Origin: Hufsiella ginkgonis | Lineage (GTDB): Bacteria > Bacteroidota > Bacteroidia > Sphingobacteriales > Sphingobacteriaceae | NCBI RefSeq assembly: GCF_009834915.1 | Contig: NZ_WVHS01000001.1 | Location: forward strand, 930,001-994,000 | Reading direction: 5' to 3' | Length of the DNA stretch: 64,000 nucleotides | In this document: positions 9,336 through 18,425 of the stretch, piece by piece | Layout: every line of letters starts with the position of its first letter | Position numbering within the stretch: the first letter of the stretch is position 1 | Notes under the pieces: generated by a model | Databases searched by the model: none | The model's input: the letters and a program-made list of their open reading frames with translations, nothing else | Told to the model about the DNA's origin: nothing | Position numbers and translations under genes: made by a program

Positions 9336-10517
9336 ATGTCCCTGATAGATTTTTTTTCTCCCGTAGATCTGCATAAGATCATGCCCCAGGCAGGGTTCTT
9401 TTCCAGCCAGATGGGGAGCCGGACATACATGTTTGTCGACACGTTTCCCGACCTCGACCATGCAATGGTGGATATCGCCATTTTTGGCGTGGCCGACGAT
9501 CGCAACACCATTGGCAACTCCGGTTGTGCACTCGCCCCCGATCATATCCGCGAACGTTTCTACAGCCTGTACGAAGGACCGTACCTTTCGCGCATCGTCG
9601 ACCTCGGGAACATCCGCGCCGGCAATACCGTGGCCGATACGTATTTTGCGGTAAAAACAGTGGTGGCCGAGCTCGTTAAAATGGACATCCTCCCCATAAT
9701 ACTCGGCGGCGGCCAGGATATTACCTATGCCCAGTATGCGGCGTACGAGTCGCTCGAAACAAAAGCCGATCTCGTAGTGATCGACTCTCATTTCGATCTC
9801 GACGATACTACCGAAACGTCGGTGGAAACTACCTCCGCCTCATACCTCAACAAGATCTTTTTACATGAGCCGAATTTCCTGTTCAATTACAGCAACATCG
9901 GCTACCAGACTTATTTTGTGAGCCAGGACAGCCTGCGCTTCATGGAAAAACTGTATTTCGATGTGCACCGGCTGGGAGATTTTACCGGTAAGATAAGCGC
10001 CACCGAGCCAGTTATCCGCAATGCGAGCCTGGTGAGTTTCGATATTTCGGCCATTCGTTCTGCCGATGCCTGCGGGAATGCGAACGCCACCCCCAACGGA
10101 TTTTACGGCGAAGATGCCTGCCAGATCTGCCGCTACGCGGGAATGAGCGATAAGCTCACCTCTATCGGCTTCTACGAGTTCAATCCCGCTTTTGATCAAA
10201 ATGGCCAGACCGCTATTCTCCTTTCTCAAATGCTCTGGTATTTTATCGACGGGTTTTACAACCGGAAGAAAGATACCCCCCTCACGCCGAAATCGCAATA
10301 CATGATCTACCGGGCTGCTCTCAAAGAAGACTCGCACGAGCTGGTGTTCGTAAAAAGCAAAAAAACCGACCGCTGGTGGCTGCAGGTGCCGTATCCCGCA
10401 GGGACTTCACAGAATGAACGGTTCCACATCGTGCCTTGTACCTACGAGGACTACCAGACCGCCGTATCAGGCGAAATGCCTGATCTTTGGTGGCGAACAT
10501 ACCAGAAGCTGGTTTAA
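9336..10517 (+). CDS. Arginase-fold (ureohydrolase) protein with altered metal site
   Basis: Encodes 393 aa from ATG 9336 (MSLIDFFSP); an ATG two codons upstream (9330) is also possible. The ureohydrolase fold is recognisable: ILGGGQD near residues 122-128, IDSHFDLDD near 149-157, SFDISAI near 234-240 and FYEFNP near 279. In arginase, agmatinase and formimidoylglutamase these motifs are GGGHD, DAHxD and SxDxD and hold two Mn ions. Here the first His is Gln and the last Asp is Ser, so one ligand of each metal is changed. Such proteins are often labelled formimidoylglutamase in Bacteroidota, but the altered site makes enzymatic activity doubtful. No histidine-degradation genes are adjacent. Confidence 0.75.
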   Translation: MSLIDFFSPVDLHKIMPQAGFFSSQMGSRTYMFVDTFPDLDHAMVDIAIFGVADDRNTIGNSGCALAPDHIRERFYSLYEGPYLSRIVDLGNIRAGNTVADTYFAVKTVVAELVKMDILPIILGGGQDITYAQYAAYESLETKADLVVIDSHFDLDDTTETSVETTSASYLNKIFLHEPNFLFNYSNIGYQTYFVSQDSLRFMEKLYFDVHRLGDFTGKISATEPVIRNASLVSFDISAIRSADACGNANATPNGFYGEDACQICRYAGMSDKLTSIGFYEFNPAFDQNGQTAILLSQMLWYFIDGFYNRKKDTPLTPKSQYMIYRAALKEDSHELVFVKSKKTDRWWLQVPYPAGTSQNERFHIVPCTYEDYQTAVSGEMPDLWWRTYQKLV

Positions 10518-10605
10518 GGATACTTTCGGCATATGCCGATCCCCCTTTTAACAATATTTTAACAATTCTACCCTTCATACTACTGATTTTCAAGGAACAG
10601 AACAC

Positions 10606-10613
10606 TATATTTG
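10606..10613 (+). promoter_or_regulatory. TAnnTTTG promoter element of the thioredoxin gene
   Basis: TATATTTG is a perfect Bacteroidota -7 element 31 nt before the start codon at 10645. No good TTTG -33 element is seen at the usual distance. The leader that would follow contains an imperfect hairpin (TATTTGGTTT / AAACCCCAAATA, 10608-10633). Confidence 0.5.
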
Positions 10614-10644
10614 GTTTATTGAAACCCCAAATACTTAATATATT

Positions 10645-11793
10645 ATGAAAAAATTAATTTTAACAGCAGCACTGGCTCTCCCCGTTATGGCCATGGCGCA
10701 GGAAACCTTTACCGTTAGCGGTAAGGTAGGCACCAAAAACGCACCGGTAAAGGCATTCATCTCTTACCGGGTTGGAGCAGATGCTGTTTCTGACTCTGTT
10801 GAAATAGTAAACGGCGCCTATAAGTTTACCGGTACCGCTCCAAAATACACGTCGGCATTTGTTACGGTGAAATACCCGCCTGTTCCGGGAGCTGACCCGA
10901 AAAAACGTACGCCGGCGGATGCGTTCCAGGTATACCTCGATAAAACGATCATCCTCAACTCTGCAGATTCCATTAAAAAATCGACCGTTAGCGGCTCCAA
11001 AGTAAACGAGGAAAATTTCGCGTTTAAAGCGCTGCTCGCTCCTGCAAATGCGGGCATGGCCGCGCTTAACGCGGAATATACCAGCAAAACGCCTGAAGAA
11101 CGCAAAAACCAGGATTTCATCAAGTCGCTGAATGACCGCGCCGGTGTTCTTAACAAACAGACAGCAGACATCAATAAATCCTATTGGGAGTCACATACCA
11201 ATACCTATATCGGGCTTGTGGCTTTCCGTTCAGCTATCGGCTATAACATTAATGATGAAGTGGTGCAGCCGCAGTTCGATAAATTCACCGCCGATATAAA
11301 GGCGACCGAGCTGGGCAAGAACATCAGCAACATGATCGAGGCCGCCCGCAAAACCAAAATAGGCGCCATGGCCATGAATTTCACGCAAAACGACGTGAAC
11401 GATAAACCGGTTAGCCTCTCTGATTTTAAGGGCAAATATGTGTTGGTTGATTTCTGGGCTTCATGGTGCGGCCCGTGCCGTGCAGAAAACCCGAACGTAG
11501 TAGCTACTTATAACGAGTTTAAAGATAAAAATTTCACCGTATTGGGCGTTTCGCTGGATCAGCCGGGAAAGAAAGAAGAATGGCTAAAAGCAATAAAAGA
11601 CGACAACCTGAACTGGACACAGGTTTCTGACCTCCAGTACTGGAATAACGCCGTCGCCAAACAGTGGGGCATTAATGCCATCCCGGCCAGCTTCCTGATC
11701 GATCCTGCAGGCAAGATCATCGGTAAAAACCTCCGCGGCGACGAGCTGAAGAAAAAACTGGCCGAGGTACTGGCTGCACAGGCGCCGAAATAG
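10645..11793 (+). CDS. TlpA-like thioredoxin with DUF4369 N-terminus
   Basis: Encodes 382 aa with a Sec signal peptide (MKKLILTAALALPVMAMAQE). Residues about 22-120 look like the DUF4369 beta-domain, followed by a helical linker, then a TlpA/ResA-like thioredoxin domain with DFWASWCGPCRAEN near residue 270 (CGPC redox pair), GVSLDQPGKKEEW and the cis-Pro loop AIPASFLIDPAG. Such proteins act in the periplasm as membrane-facing disulfide reductases, for example in cytochrome c maturation; the partner here is not known. The gene is monocistronic: a perfect -7 element precedes it and a strong terminator follows. Confidence 0.9.
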   Translation: MKKLILTAALALPVMAMAQETFTVSGKVGTKNAPVKAFISYRVGADAVSDSVEIVNGAYKFTGTAPKYTSAFVTVKYPPVPGADPKKRTPADAFQVYLDKTIILNSADSIKKSTVSGSKVNEENFAFKALLAPANAGMAALNAEYTSKTPEERKNQDFIKSLNDRAGVLNKQTADINKSYWESHTNTYIGLVAFRSAIGYNINDEVVQPQFDKFTADIKATELGKNISNMIEAARKTKIGAMAMNFTQNDVNDKPVSLSDFKGKYVLVDFWASWCGPCRAENPNVVATYNEFKDKNFTVLGVSLDQPGKKEEWLKAIKDDNLNWTQVSDLQYWNNAVAKQWGINAIPASFLIDPAGKIIGKNLRGDELKKKLAEVLAAQAPK

Positions 11794-11843
11794 TTTTGAG
11801 TGATCAGTGCTCAGTTTTAGCGCTCAAAATAATAGACTGGTAT

Positions 11844-11884
11844 AAAAAGAAAGAGGCGGGAATAACACCCGCCTCTTTCTTTTT
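11844..11884 (+). terminator. Rho-independent terminator, possibly bidirectional
   Basis: AAAAAGAAAGAGGCGGG (11844-11860) pairs perfectly with CCCGCCTCTTTCTTTTT (11868-11884) around a 7-nt loop. The T-rich right arm ends the thioredoxin gene; the A-rich left arm would serve purD from the other side. Confidence 0.9.
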
Positions 11885-11956
11885 AACCTGATATCACTAT
11901 TATCTTATACTACACACCCCTCAAGCCGATCATTGGTTACCGAAACTGGTCACTCT

Positions 11957-13231
11957 TTACAACAAATCAAACCCGATATCTGTCCTGAAATAACGCGCGT
12001 CAAAATAGATCCTTCCCGCATCGGCGGTAGCTTTCTGAACGGCGTCGAACAGGGTATCCTGTAAAGAGGTGATGGCCAGCACACGCCCGCCGGAAGTTTT
12101 TACTTCCCCGTTCTCCAGGGTAGCGCCCGCGTAAAATGCATTCGAGTGGCGGAGGTTTTCGACCCCGGTTATTACCTTTCCTTTCAGGTATTCGCCCGGG
12201 TACCCCCCGGCCACGATCATGATGGTAACAGCTGTTTTGGGAGAGATCACCAGGTCTACCTGGTCGAGCGTACCTCCTGCAACCGCCTTAAACAGTTCCG
12301 CAAGGTCGTTCACAATACGGGGCAGTACGCTTTCGGTTTCCGGATCGCCCATGCGCACGTTGTACTCGATCACGTAGGGTTCGCCGTTCACGTTCATCAG
12401 CCCGATAAAGATAAATCCCTTGTAAGGGATATTTTCTTTTGCCAGGCCCTGCATGGTCGGGATCACGATCTTACGCTCTACTTTCTCCAGGAACTCCGGT
12501 CCGGCAAACGGGACCGGCGAGATAGCGCCCATCCCGCCGGTGTTAAGGCCCGTATCGCCTTCGCCGATGCGCTTGTAGTCTTTTGCGGCAGGCAATATCT
12601 TATAATTCTTCCCATCGGTAAGCACGAACACAGATAGCTCGATCCCTTTCAGGAACTCTTCTATCACAACCGTTTTACCGGCTTCCCCGAACTTGGCATC
12701 CTGGAGCATGGCACGCAGCTCAATTTTCGCGTCTTCCGTTGTTTCGCAGATCAGCACGCCCTTGCCGGCCGCCAGCCCATCCGCCTTTAATACTACCGGC
12801 AGCGGATGCCGGTCGAGGTAGGCAAGACCATCCTGGAGGGTACTTTCCGTAAAAGATGCCGAAGCGGCGGTGGGGATCCCGTGGCGTACCATAAACCGCT
12901 TGGAGTAATCTTTACTGCCTTCCAGCTGCGCGGCTTCTTTCTGCGGACCGATCACCGGGATATGGCGCAGCTCCGGCTGGTCGAGGAAAAAATCGTGCAC
13001 GCCTTTTACCAGCGGCTCTTCCGGGCCAACCACCACCATGTTTACCCGGTTATCGAGGGCAAACCTGCCAAGTGCAATGAAATCTGTTGGGCTGATAGCC
13101 ACGTTCGTCCCAAAAACAGCCGTCCCGGCATTACCCGGAGCGATAAACAAATTTGTTACCTGGTCACTTTGCGCGAGTTTCCAGGCGAAGGCGCTCTCCC
13201 TGCCGCCAGAACCGAGAATGAGAATGTTCAT
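11957..13231 (-). CDS. purD: Phosphoribosylamine--glycine ligase
   Basis: Encodes 424 aa (GAR synthetase), which joins glycine to phosphoribosylamine with ATP in purine synthesis. The start is set at MNILILGSGGRESAFAWKL; a longer in-frame extension of 16 residues is unlikely because the promoter element lies inside it. Motifs: GSGGRE at 7-12, VVGPEEPLVKG, ATP-grasp segments LKADGLAAGKGVLI and GMGAISPVP, and GDPETESVLPR. The length is typical. A TATCTTTG element sits only 4 nt upstream of the ATG, suggesting a leaderless or near-leaderless mRNA. Confidence 0.96.
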   Translation of the reverse strand: MNILILGSGGRESAFAWKLAQSDQVTNLFIAPGNAGTAVFGTNVAISPTDFIALGRFALDNRVNMVVVGPEEPLVKGVHDFFLDQPELRHIPVIGPQKEAAQLEGSKDYSKRFMVRHGIPTAASASFTESTLQDGLAYLDRHPLPVVLKADGLAAGKGVLICETTEDAKIELRAMLQDAKFGEAGKTVVIEEFLKGIELSVFVLTDGKNYKILPAAKDYKRIGEGDTGLNTGGMGAISPVPFAGPEFLEKVERKIVIPTMQGLAKENIPYKGFIFIGLMNVNGEPYVIEYNVRMGDPETESVLPRIVNDLAELFKAVAGGTLDQVDLVISPKTAVTIMIVAGGYPGEYLKGKVITGVENLRHSNAFYAGATLENGEVKTSGGRVLAITSLQDTLFDAVQKATADAGRIYFDARYFRTDIGFDLL

Positions 13232-13235
13232 GCGG

Positions 13236-13243
13236 CAAAGATA
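13236..13243 (-). promoter_or_regulatory. TAnnTTTG element 4 nt before purD
   Basis: On the minus strand TATCTTTG is followed by CCGC and the purD ATG. This is a perfect -7 element at a distance that puts the expected transcription start at about the A of ATG. A good -33 TTTG is not seen at 19-21 nt. Confidence 0.5.
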
Positions 13244-13378
13244 GACTTTGCACGAGAACGATTCCTGCTTCTTCGGCAAAAAACGCTAAATTAGCGCCCC
13301 GCACGACCCTGTCAATTTGACTTGTATAGGTTGGTGGCTTAGTTGTTGATGATTAGTGATTTTATTTAACAAAATTCC

Positions 13379-16300
13379 ATGTTAGGTTTCTTAAGCAAGA
13401 TATTCGGTAGCAAATCGGAACGCGATATCAAACATATTCTGCCCCTGGTAGAAAAAACGAAGGAAGTATACGCCAGGCTTTCCGCTCTTTCTAACGATGA
13501 GCTGCGTGATAAAACGCTCGACTTTAAGGCCCGCATCGCGACCGCGCTTGCAGATATCGACCAGGAGATAGCCGGTCTGAAGGCTAAGGCCGAATCTGAT
13601 GAGCTGGATATCCATGAAAAAACCGGCATCTTCGAAGAGGTGGACAGGCTGGGAAAAGACCGCGACAAACAATTGGAAGTGGTGCTTATGGAGATCCTCC
13701 CCGAGGCCTTTGCCGTGGTAAAGGAAACTGCCCGCCGCTTCACCGAAAATAAAACCATCGAAGTTACCGCCTCCCCTTTCGACCGGGAGCTCGCGGCGAA
13801 AAAGGCCAACGTGGTGATCTCCGGCGATAAAGCCATCCACCACAATACCTGGAAAGCAGCCGGCGTAGACGTTACCTGGAACATGGTGCACTACGATGTA
13901 CAGCTGATCGGCGGGGTAGTGCTTCACGAAGGCAAGATCTCTGAAATGGCGACCGGTGAAGGTAAAACGCTCGTGGGTACCTTGCCCGCTTACTTAAACG
14001 CGCTGGCCGGACAAGGCGTACACATCGTTACCGTGAACGACTACCTGGCACGCCGCGACTCTGAATGGAACGGTCCCCTGTTCGAGTTCCACGGACTGAG
14101 CGTAGATTGCATCGATAAGCACGAGCCAAACTCCGAGGCACGCCGCAATGCCTACCTCGCAGACATCACTTTTGGCACGAATAACGAATTTGGCTTCGAC
14201 TACCTGCGTGACAATATGACACTCAGCCCGGAAAGCCTCGTACAACGGAAGCTCCATTTTGCCATGGTAGATGAGGTGGACTCGGTGCTGATCGACGATG
14301 CACGTACCCCGCTCATCATCTCCGGACCTATCCCGCGCGGCGACGAGCACGAATTTTACGACCTTAAACCGCGTATCGAACGTTTAGTAAATGCACAGAA
14401 AAACTATGTGCAGGGCTCGCTTAATAATGCGAAAAAACTGATCACTGATCAAAAGCCAGGCGTAGACGACGGCGGCCTCGCCCTCCTCCGCGCTTACCGC
14501 GGCCTGCCGAAAGCGAAAACGCTCATCAAGTTCCTGAGCGAAACCGGCATGCGCCAGCTGCTCCTTAAAACAGAGAACCACTACATGCAGGACCAGAGCA
14601 AAGAAATGCCGAAAGTAGATTCGGAGCTTTTCTTTGTGATCGACGAAAAAAACAACCAGGTAGAGCTTACCGAAAAAGGGATCGAGCTGATCACCTCTTC
14701 GGGCGAAGATCCGCATTTCTTCGTGATGCCCGATGTGGGCACCGAAATCGCGGAACTGGAAAAATCAGGCTTGTCTACCGAAGAAAAAGTGGCAAAAAAA
14801 GATGCCCTGATGCGCGATTTCTCGATAAAATCTGAACGTATTCACTCGGTAAACCAATTGCTGAAAGCATATACCTTATTCGAAAAAGATGTGGAATACA
14901 TCATCGATGAGGGCAAAATCAAGATCGTAGATGAGCAAACAGGTCGTATTATGGACGGTCGTCGTTATTCTGATGGTTTACATCAGGCGATCGAGGCCAA
15001 GGAAAATGTGAAAGTAGAAGACGCTACCCAGACTTACGCCACCATTACGCTGCAGAACTATTTCCGTATGTACCACAAACTTTGCGGTATGACGGGTACG
15101 GCAGTAACCGAAGCCGGCGAGCTCTGGCAGATCTATAAACTGGACGTGGTAGAGATTCCTACCAACGTAAAAACCCAGCGTAAAGACCAGGAAGACATGG
15201 TGTACCGCACCGTGCGCGAAAAATATAATGCGGTAGCCGATGAGATCACCAAATTGACCCAGGCAGGAAGACCGGTATTGGTAGGTACTACCTCCGTAGA
15301 GATCTCCGAGTTATTGAGCCGCATGCTTAAGCTTCGCGGCATTAAACACAACGTACTGAATGCCAAGCTTCACCAGAAGGAAGCGGATATTGTGGCCGAG
15401 GCCGGACAGGCCGGAACCGTAACCATTGCCACCAACATGGCCGGTCGTGGTACCGATATTAAGCTGGGCCCGAACGTAAAAGAAGCCGGTGGTTTGGCCA
15501 TCGTAGGTACCGAGCGCCACGAATCGCGCCGCGTTGACCGCCAGCTGCGCGGTCGTGCCGGGCGACAGGGCGACCCGGGATCTTCCCAGTTCTTCGTATC
15601 GCTGGAAGATAACCTGATGCGTTTATTCGGATCTGAAAGGATCGCGAACATCATGGTGCGTATGGGCATCGAAGAAGGTGAAGTGATCCAGCATTCGATG
15701 ATCACCAAATCGATCGAGCGCGCGCAGAAAAAAGTAGAAGAAAACAACTTCGGTATCCGCAAGCGCCTGCTGGAATATGATGACGTGATGAACTCGCAAC
15801 GGTCCGTGATCTATTCGCGGCGTAAAAACGCGCTGTTTGGCGATCGCCTGGCCGTTGATATCAACAACACTATTTTCGACGTTACCGAAGACATCGTAAC
15901 CGAATACAAAGAGCAGTCGAATTACGAAGGCTTTGTGCTCGAGATGATCCGGATCTTCTCGGTAGACCCTGAGATCAGGGAAGACGAATTTGCAGGTACT
16001 CAGCTGTCAAAGCTGATCGACCGTACATTCGGGTCGGTAACTGAATTCTACGCGAGAAAATCCGACGGCATTGCCAAGCAAACCTTCCCGGTACTGCAAG
16101 GCGTGATGCGCGAGCGTGGTGATTACGTAGAAAACATCATCGTGCCATTTACTGATGGGATCCGCGGCATACAGGCTAATACCGACCTGAAAAAGGCGGT
16201 AGAAACACAAGGCCGCGAAGTGTTTAAAACCTTTGAGAAAACCGTAGTGCTGGCCCTGATCGATGAGGCCTGGAAAGAACATCTCCGCGAGATGGACGAG

Positions 16301-16687
16301 TTAAAGCAATCCGTTCAAAACGCGGTTTACGAGCAAAAAGATCCGCTGATCGTATACAAGATCGAAGCTTTTGAATTATTCAAACAGCTGCTTGCTACCG
16401 TAAATAAAGATGTGGTAAGTTTCCTCTTTAAGGGAGGGATCCCGGCACAGCAGGCAGAAGACGTAAGAGAAGCACGTCCGCAGCCGCGCCAGGACCTCAG
16501 CAAACTGAAGGTCTCGAAGCCCCAATTGGCTGAACCGTCTGCTCCCGGCCTTCCGCCGATGGAAGATACCCGCGAGCTTCAGAAAACGCAGCCGATCCGG
16601 GTAGAAAATAAAGTGGGCAGAAATGACCTTTGTCCGTGCGGAAGCGGCAAAAAATATAAAAACTGTCATGGAGCAGGCGCGGAATAA
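13379..16687 (+). CDS. secA: Preprotein translocase ATPase SecA
   Basis: Encodes 1102 aa. SecA drives unfolded proteins through SecYEG using ATP. Visible: N-terminal [18 protein letters not shown], Walker A region [16 protein letters not shown] near residue 190, [19 protein letters not shown] near 300, [25 protein letters not shown], the second ATPase lobe [33 protein letters not shown], and the C-terminal zinc motif [14 protein letters not shown]. It is longer than the roughly 900-residue E. coli protein, partly from an insertion around residues 320-470, as is usual in Bacteroidota. It is monocistronic in this context and divergent from purD. Confidence 0.97.
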   Translation: MLGFLSKIFGSKSERDIKHILPLVEKTKEVYARLSALSNDELRDKTLDFKARIATALADIDQEIAGLKAKAESDELDIHEKTGIFEEVDRLGKDRDKQLEVVLMEILPEAFAVVKETARRFTENKTIEVTASPFDRELAAKKANVVISGDKAIHHNTWKAAGVDVTWNMVHYDVQLIGGVVLHEGKISEMATGEGKTLVGTLPAYLNALAGQGVHIVTVNDYLARRDSEWNGPLFEFHGLSVDCIDKHEPNSEARRNAYLADITFGTNNEFGFDYLRDNMTLSPESLVQRKLHFAMVDEVDSVLIDDARTPLIISGPIPRGDEHEFYDLKPRIERLVNAQKNYVQGSLNNAKKLITDQKPGVDDGGLALLRAYRGLPKAKTLIKFLSETGMRQLLLKTENHYMQDQSKEMPKVDSELFFVIDEKNNQVELTEKGIELITSSGEDPHFFVMPDVGTEIAELEKSGLSTEEKVAKKDALMRDFSIKSERIHSVNQLLKAYTLFEKDVEYIIDEGKIKIVDEQTGRIMDGRRYSDGLHQAIEAKENVKVEDATQTYATITLQNYFRMYHKLCGMTGTAVTEAGELWQIYKLDVVEIPTNVKTQRKDQEDMVYRTVREKYNAVADEITKLTQAGRPVLVGTTSVEISELLSRMLKLRGIKHNVLNAKLHQKEADIVAEAGQAGTVTIATNMAGRGTDIKLGPNVKEAGGLAIVGTERHESRRVDRQLRGRAGRQGDPGSSQFFVSLEDNLMRLFGSERIANIMVRMGIEEGEVIQHSMITKSIERAQKKVEENNFGIRKRLLEYDDVMNSQRSVIYSRRKNALFGDRLAVDINNTIFDVTEDIVTEYKEQSNYEGFVLEMIRIFSVDPEIREDEFAGTQLSKLIDRTFGSVTEFYARKSDGIAKQTFPVLQGVMRERGDYVENIIVPFTDGIRGIQANTDLKKAVETQGREVFKTFEKTVVLALIDEAWKEHLREMDELKQSVQNAVYEQKDPLIVYKIEAFELFKQLLATVNKDVVSFLFKGGIPAQQAEDVREARPQPRQDLSKLKVSKPQLAEPSAPGLPPMEDTRELQKTQPIRVENKVGRNDLCPCGSGKKYKNCHGAGAE

Positions 16688-16735
16688 TCGTACAAACACC
16701 TGATTTGTAATTATCCTGCAACAAAAGTTTTAACT

Positions 16736-16753
16736 TATAGGATATTACCTATA
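16736..16753 (+). promoter_or_regulatory. TATAGG-N6-CCTATA palindrome before response regulator
   Basis: TATAGG (16736-16741) and CCTATA (16748-16753) form a perfect 6-bp inverted repeat around ATATTA, 52 nt before the response-regulator ATG. It could be an operator or chance AT-rich symmetry. Confidence 0.3.
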
Positions 16754-16804
16754 TTAGCACGGTTTAGATGAGTGAAGGGGCGTCTGTTTCCAACCACATC
16801 CAGT

Positions 16805-17167
16805 ATGGGGAAAAAAGTTTTTATTGCAGATGACGATCCGGCGATAGTGGACGTAGTGACCATTATACTTGAAGATGCCGGCTATGAAGTGAGTAGCACC
16901 GTACATGGCGAAGACCTGATGGTGCTCAACCATGCCAGTTTGCCTGATCTTTTCCTGCTCGATATCTGGATGTATGGTAAAGACGGGCGCGATATCTGCA
17001 GTCACCTGAAAAATAACGAACGCACCAAACACATTCCGGTGATCATCGTTTCCGCCGTACGTGATGTAGACCGCATTGCCCGCGAATACCATGCAGATGG
17101 TTTCCTGGCTAAGCCATTCGAAATGGATGAGCTGCTTGCACTGATCAGGCACCACCTCCCTGATTAA
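16805..17167 (+). CDS. Single-domain response regulator (CheY-like)
   Basis: Encodes 120 aa consisting only of a receiver domain. Starting at ATG 16805 (MGKKVFIADDDPAIVD) fits the fold; a GTG 11 codons upstream would add a tail not expected in the family. The acidic pocket is D9-D11, the phospho-acceptor D53 lies in FLLDIWMYGKDG, and S83 and K103 (LAKPF) complete the active site. There is no output domain, so it must act by protein-protein contact, as in phosphorelays. No histidine kinase is adjacent. A terminator-like hairpin separates it from the M20 gene. Confidence 0.9.
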   Translation: MGKKVFIADDDPAIVDVVTIILEDAGYEVSSTVHGEDLMVLNHASLPDLFLLDIWMYGKDGRDICSHLKNNERTKHIPVIIVSAVRDVDRIAREYHADGFLAKPFEMDELLALIRHHLPD

Positions 17168-17197
17168 TTTAACTCCCGGATTTCTGTCCTGCAATCT

Positions 17198-17223
17198 GCG
17201 CAAATCGGTAACTTGCGCTTTTT
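17198..17223 (+). terminator. Rho-independent terminator after response regulator
   Basis: GCGCAA (17198-17203) pairs with TTGCGC (17213-17218) across a 9-nt loop and is followed directly by five T (17219-17223). It lies between the response regulator and the M20 peptidase start. Confidence 0.6.
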
Positions 17224-17237
17224 AACCCCTGCCATTT

Positions 17238-18425
17238 ATGTGGAAAGAGAAGATCCAGCACCTTGCTAAAGAAATTGAACCTGAAGTGGTCCGCCTGCGC
17301 CGCCACCTGCATTCGCATCCCGAGCTTTCTTTCAACGAATACGAAACTTCGGCCTTTGTGAAAGCGAAGCTGACGGAGCTTGGCGTTCCGTTCCAGCCCA
17401 TGGCTGATACAGGCGTAGTGGGTCTTATTACCGGCGAACAGCCGTCGGACAGTATCGTCGCCCTGCGTGCCGATATGGATGCGCTGCCCATCCTGGAAGC
17501 CAACGAGGTTCCTTACCGCTCGCAAAACACGGGCGTGATGCATGCCTGCGGGCATGACGTACATACCTCCTCGCTGCTCGGCGTGGCTACCATACTTTCC
17601 GCGATGAAGGACCAATTTGGCGGCACCGTTAAACTGATCTTCCAGCCGGCCGAAGAAAAACTACCGGGAGGCGCCAGCCTGATGATCAAAGAAGGCGTAC
17701 TGGAGAATCCCAAACCCGGTGCGGTGATCGGGCAGCACGTAATGCCGCTGATCGATGCGGGCAAAGTAGGTTTCAGGGAGGGAAAATACATGGCTTCAAC
17801 CGACGAGATCTATGTAACCGTACGCGGCAAGGGCGGGCATGGTGCCCAGCCCCAGCAAAATATCGACCCTGTGCTGATCACCGCGCACATGATCGTAGCG
17901 CTGCAGCAGATCGTTAGCCGCGCCGCAGACCCTAAAATGCCTACCGTGTTGTCTTTTGGAAAAGTGCAGGCCAACGGGGCAACCAACGTGATCCCTAACG
18001 AGGTTTACCTGGAAGGAACTTTTCGCACGATGGACGAAGAATGGCGCGCCGAAGCACACCGCCGAATGAAAAAAATGGCCGAAGGCATTGCTGAAAGTAT
18101 GGGCGGAAGCTGTGAATTCAACATCGTGCGGGGCTACCCGTTCCTGGTGAACGAAGAGAAATTAACCGCGGAAGTACGCAGCTACGCCACAGAATACCTC
18201 GGCGACGAAAACGTCCTGGACCTCGACATCTGGATGGCGGCCGAAGATTTTGCTTATTATTCGCAGGCGGCAGACTCCTGCTTTTACCGGCTTGGCACAC
18301 GCAACGAGGCCAGGGGAATCACCTCATCGGTACATACTCCCACTTTCGATATAGAAGAAAAGGCGCTGGAAACGAGTATTGGCCTGATGTCGTACATTGC
18401 TATCAGGCGATTAGGTAACGCATGA
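17238..18425 (+). CDS. M20 family amidohydrolase/peptidase
   Basis: Encodes 395 aa of the M20D amidohydrolase group (hippurate hydrolase, N-acyl amino acid amidohydrolase). Motifs: RADMDALPI near residue 78, MHACGHDVHTSSLLG near 100 with the metal-binding Cys and His, QPAEEKLPGGASLM near 140 with the catalytic Glu pair, GGHGAQPQ near 200, and AAEDFAYYSQ near 335. The enzymes remove acyl groups from amino acids or indole conjugates; the natural substrate is unknown. No signal peptide is seen, so it is cytoplasmic. Its stop overlaps the start of the next gene (ATGA), indicating coupling. Confidence 0.9.
   Translation: MWKEKIQHLAKEIEPEVVRLRRHLHSHPELSFNEYETSAFVKAKLTELGVPFQPMADTGVVGLITGEQPSDSIVALRADMDALPILEANEVPYRSQNTGVMHACGHDVHTSSLLGVATILSAMKDQFGGTVKLIFQPAEEKLPGGASLMIKEGVLENPKPGAVIGQHVMPLIDAGKVGFREGKYMASTDEIYVTVRGKGGHGAQPQQNIDPVLITAHMIVALQQIVSRAADPKMPTVLSFGKVQANGATNVIPNEVYLEGTFRTMDEEWRAEAHRRMKKMAEGIAESMGGSCEFNIVRGYPFLVNEEKLTAEVRSYATEYLGDENVLDLDIWMAAEDFAYYSQAADSCFYRLGTRNEARGITSSVHTPTFDIEEKALETSIGLMSYIAIRRLGNA

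Noticed and set aside
13232-13279. N-terminal extension of purD by 16 residues
   Set aside because: The ATG at 13231 begins the standard PurD N-terminus, and a TAnnTTTG element lies within the extension.
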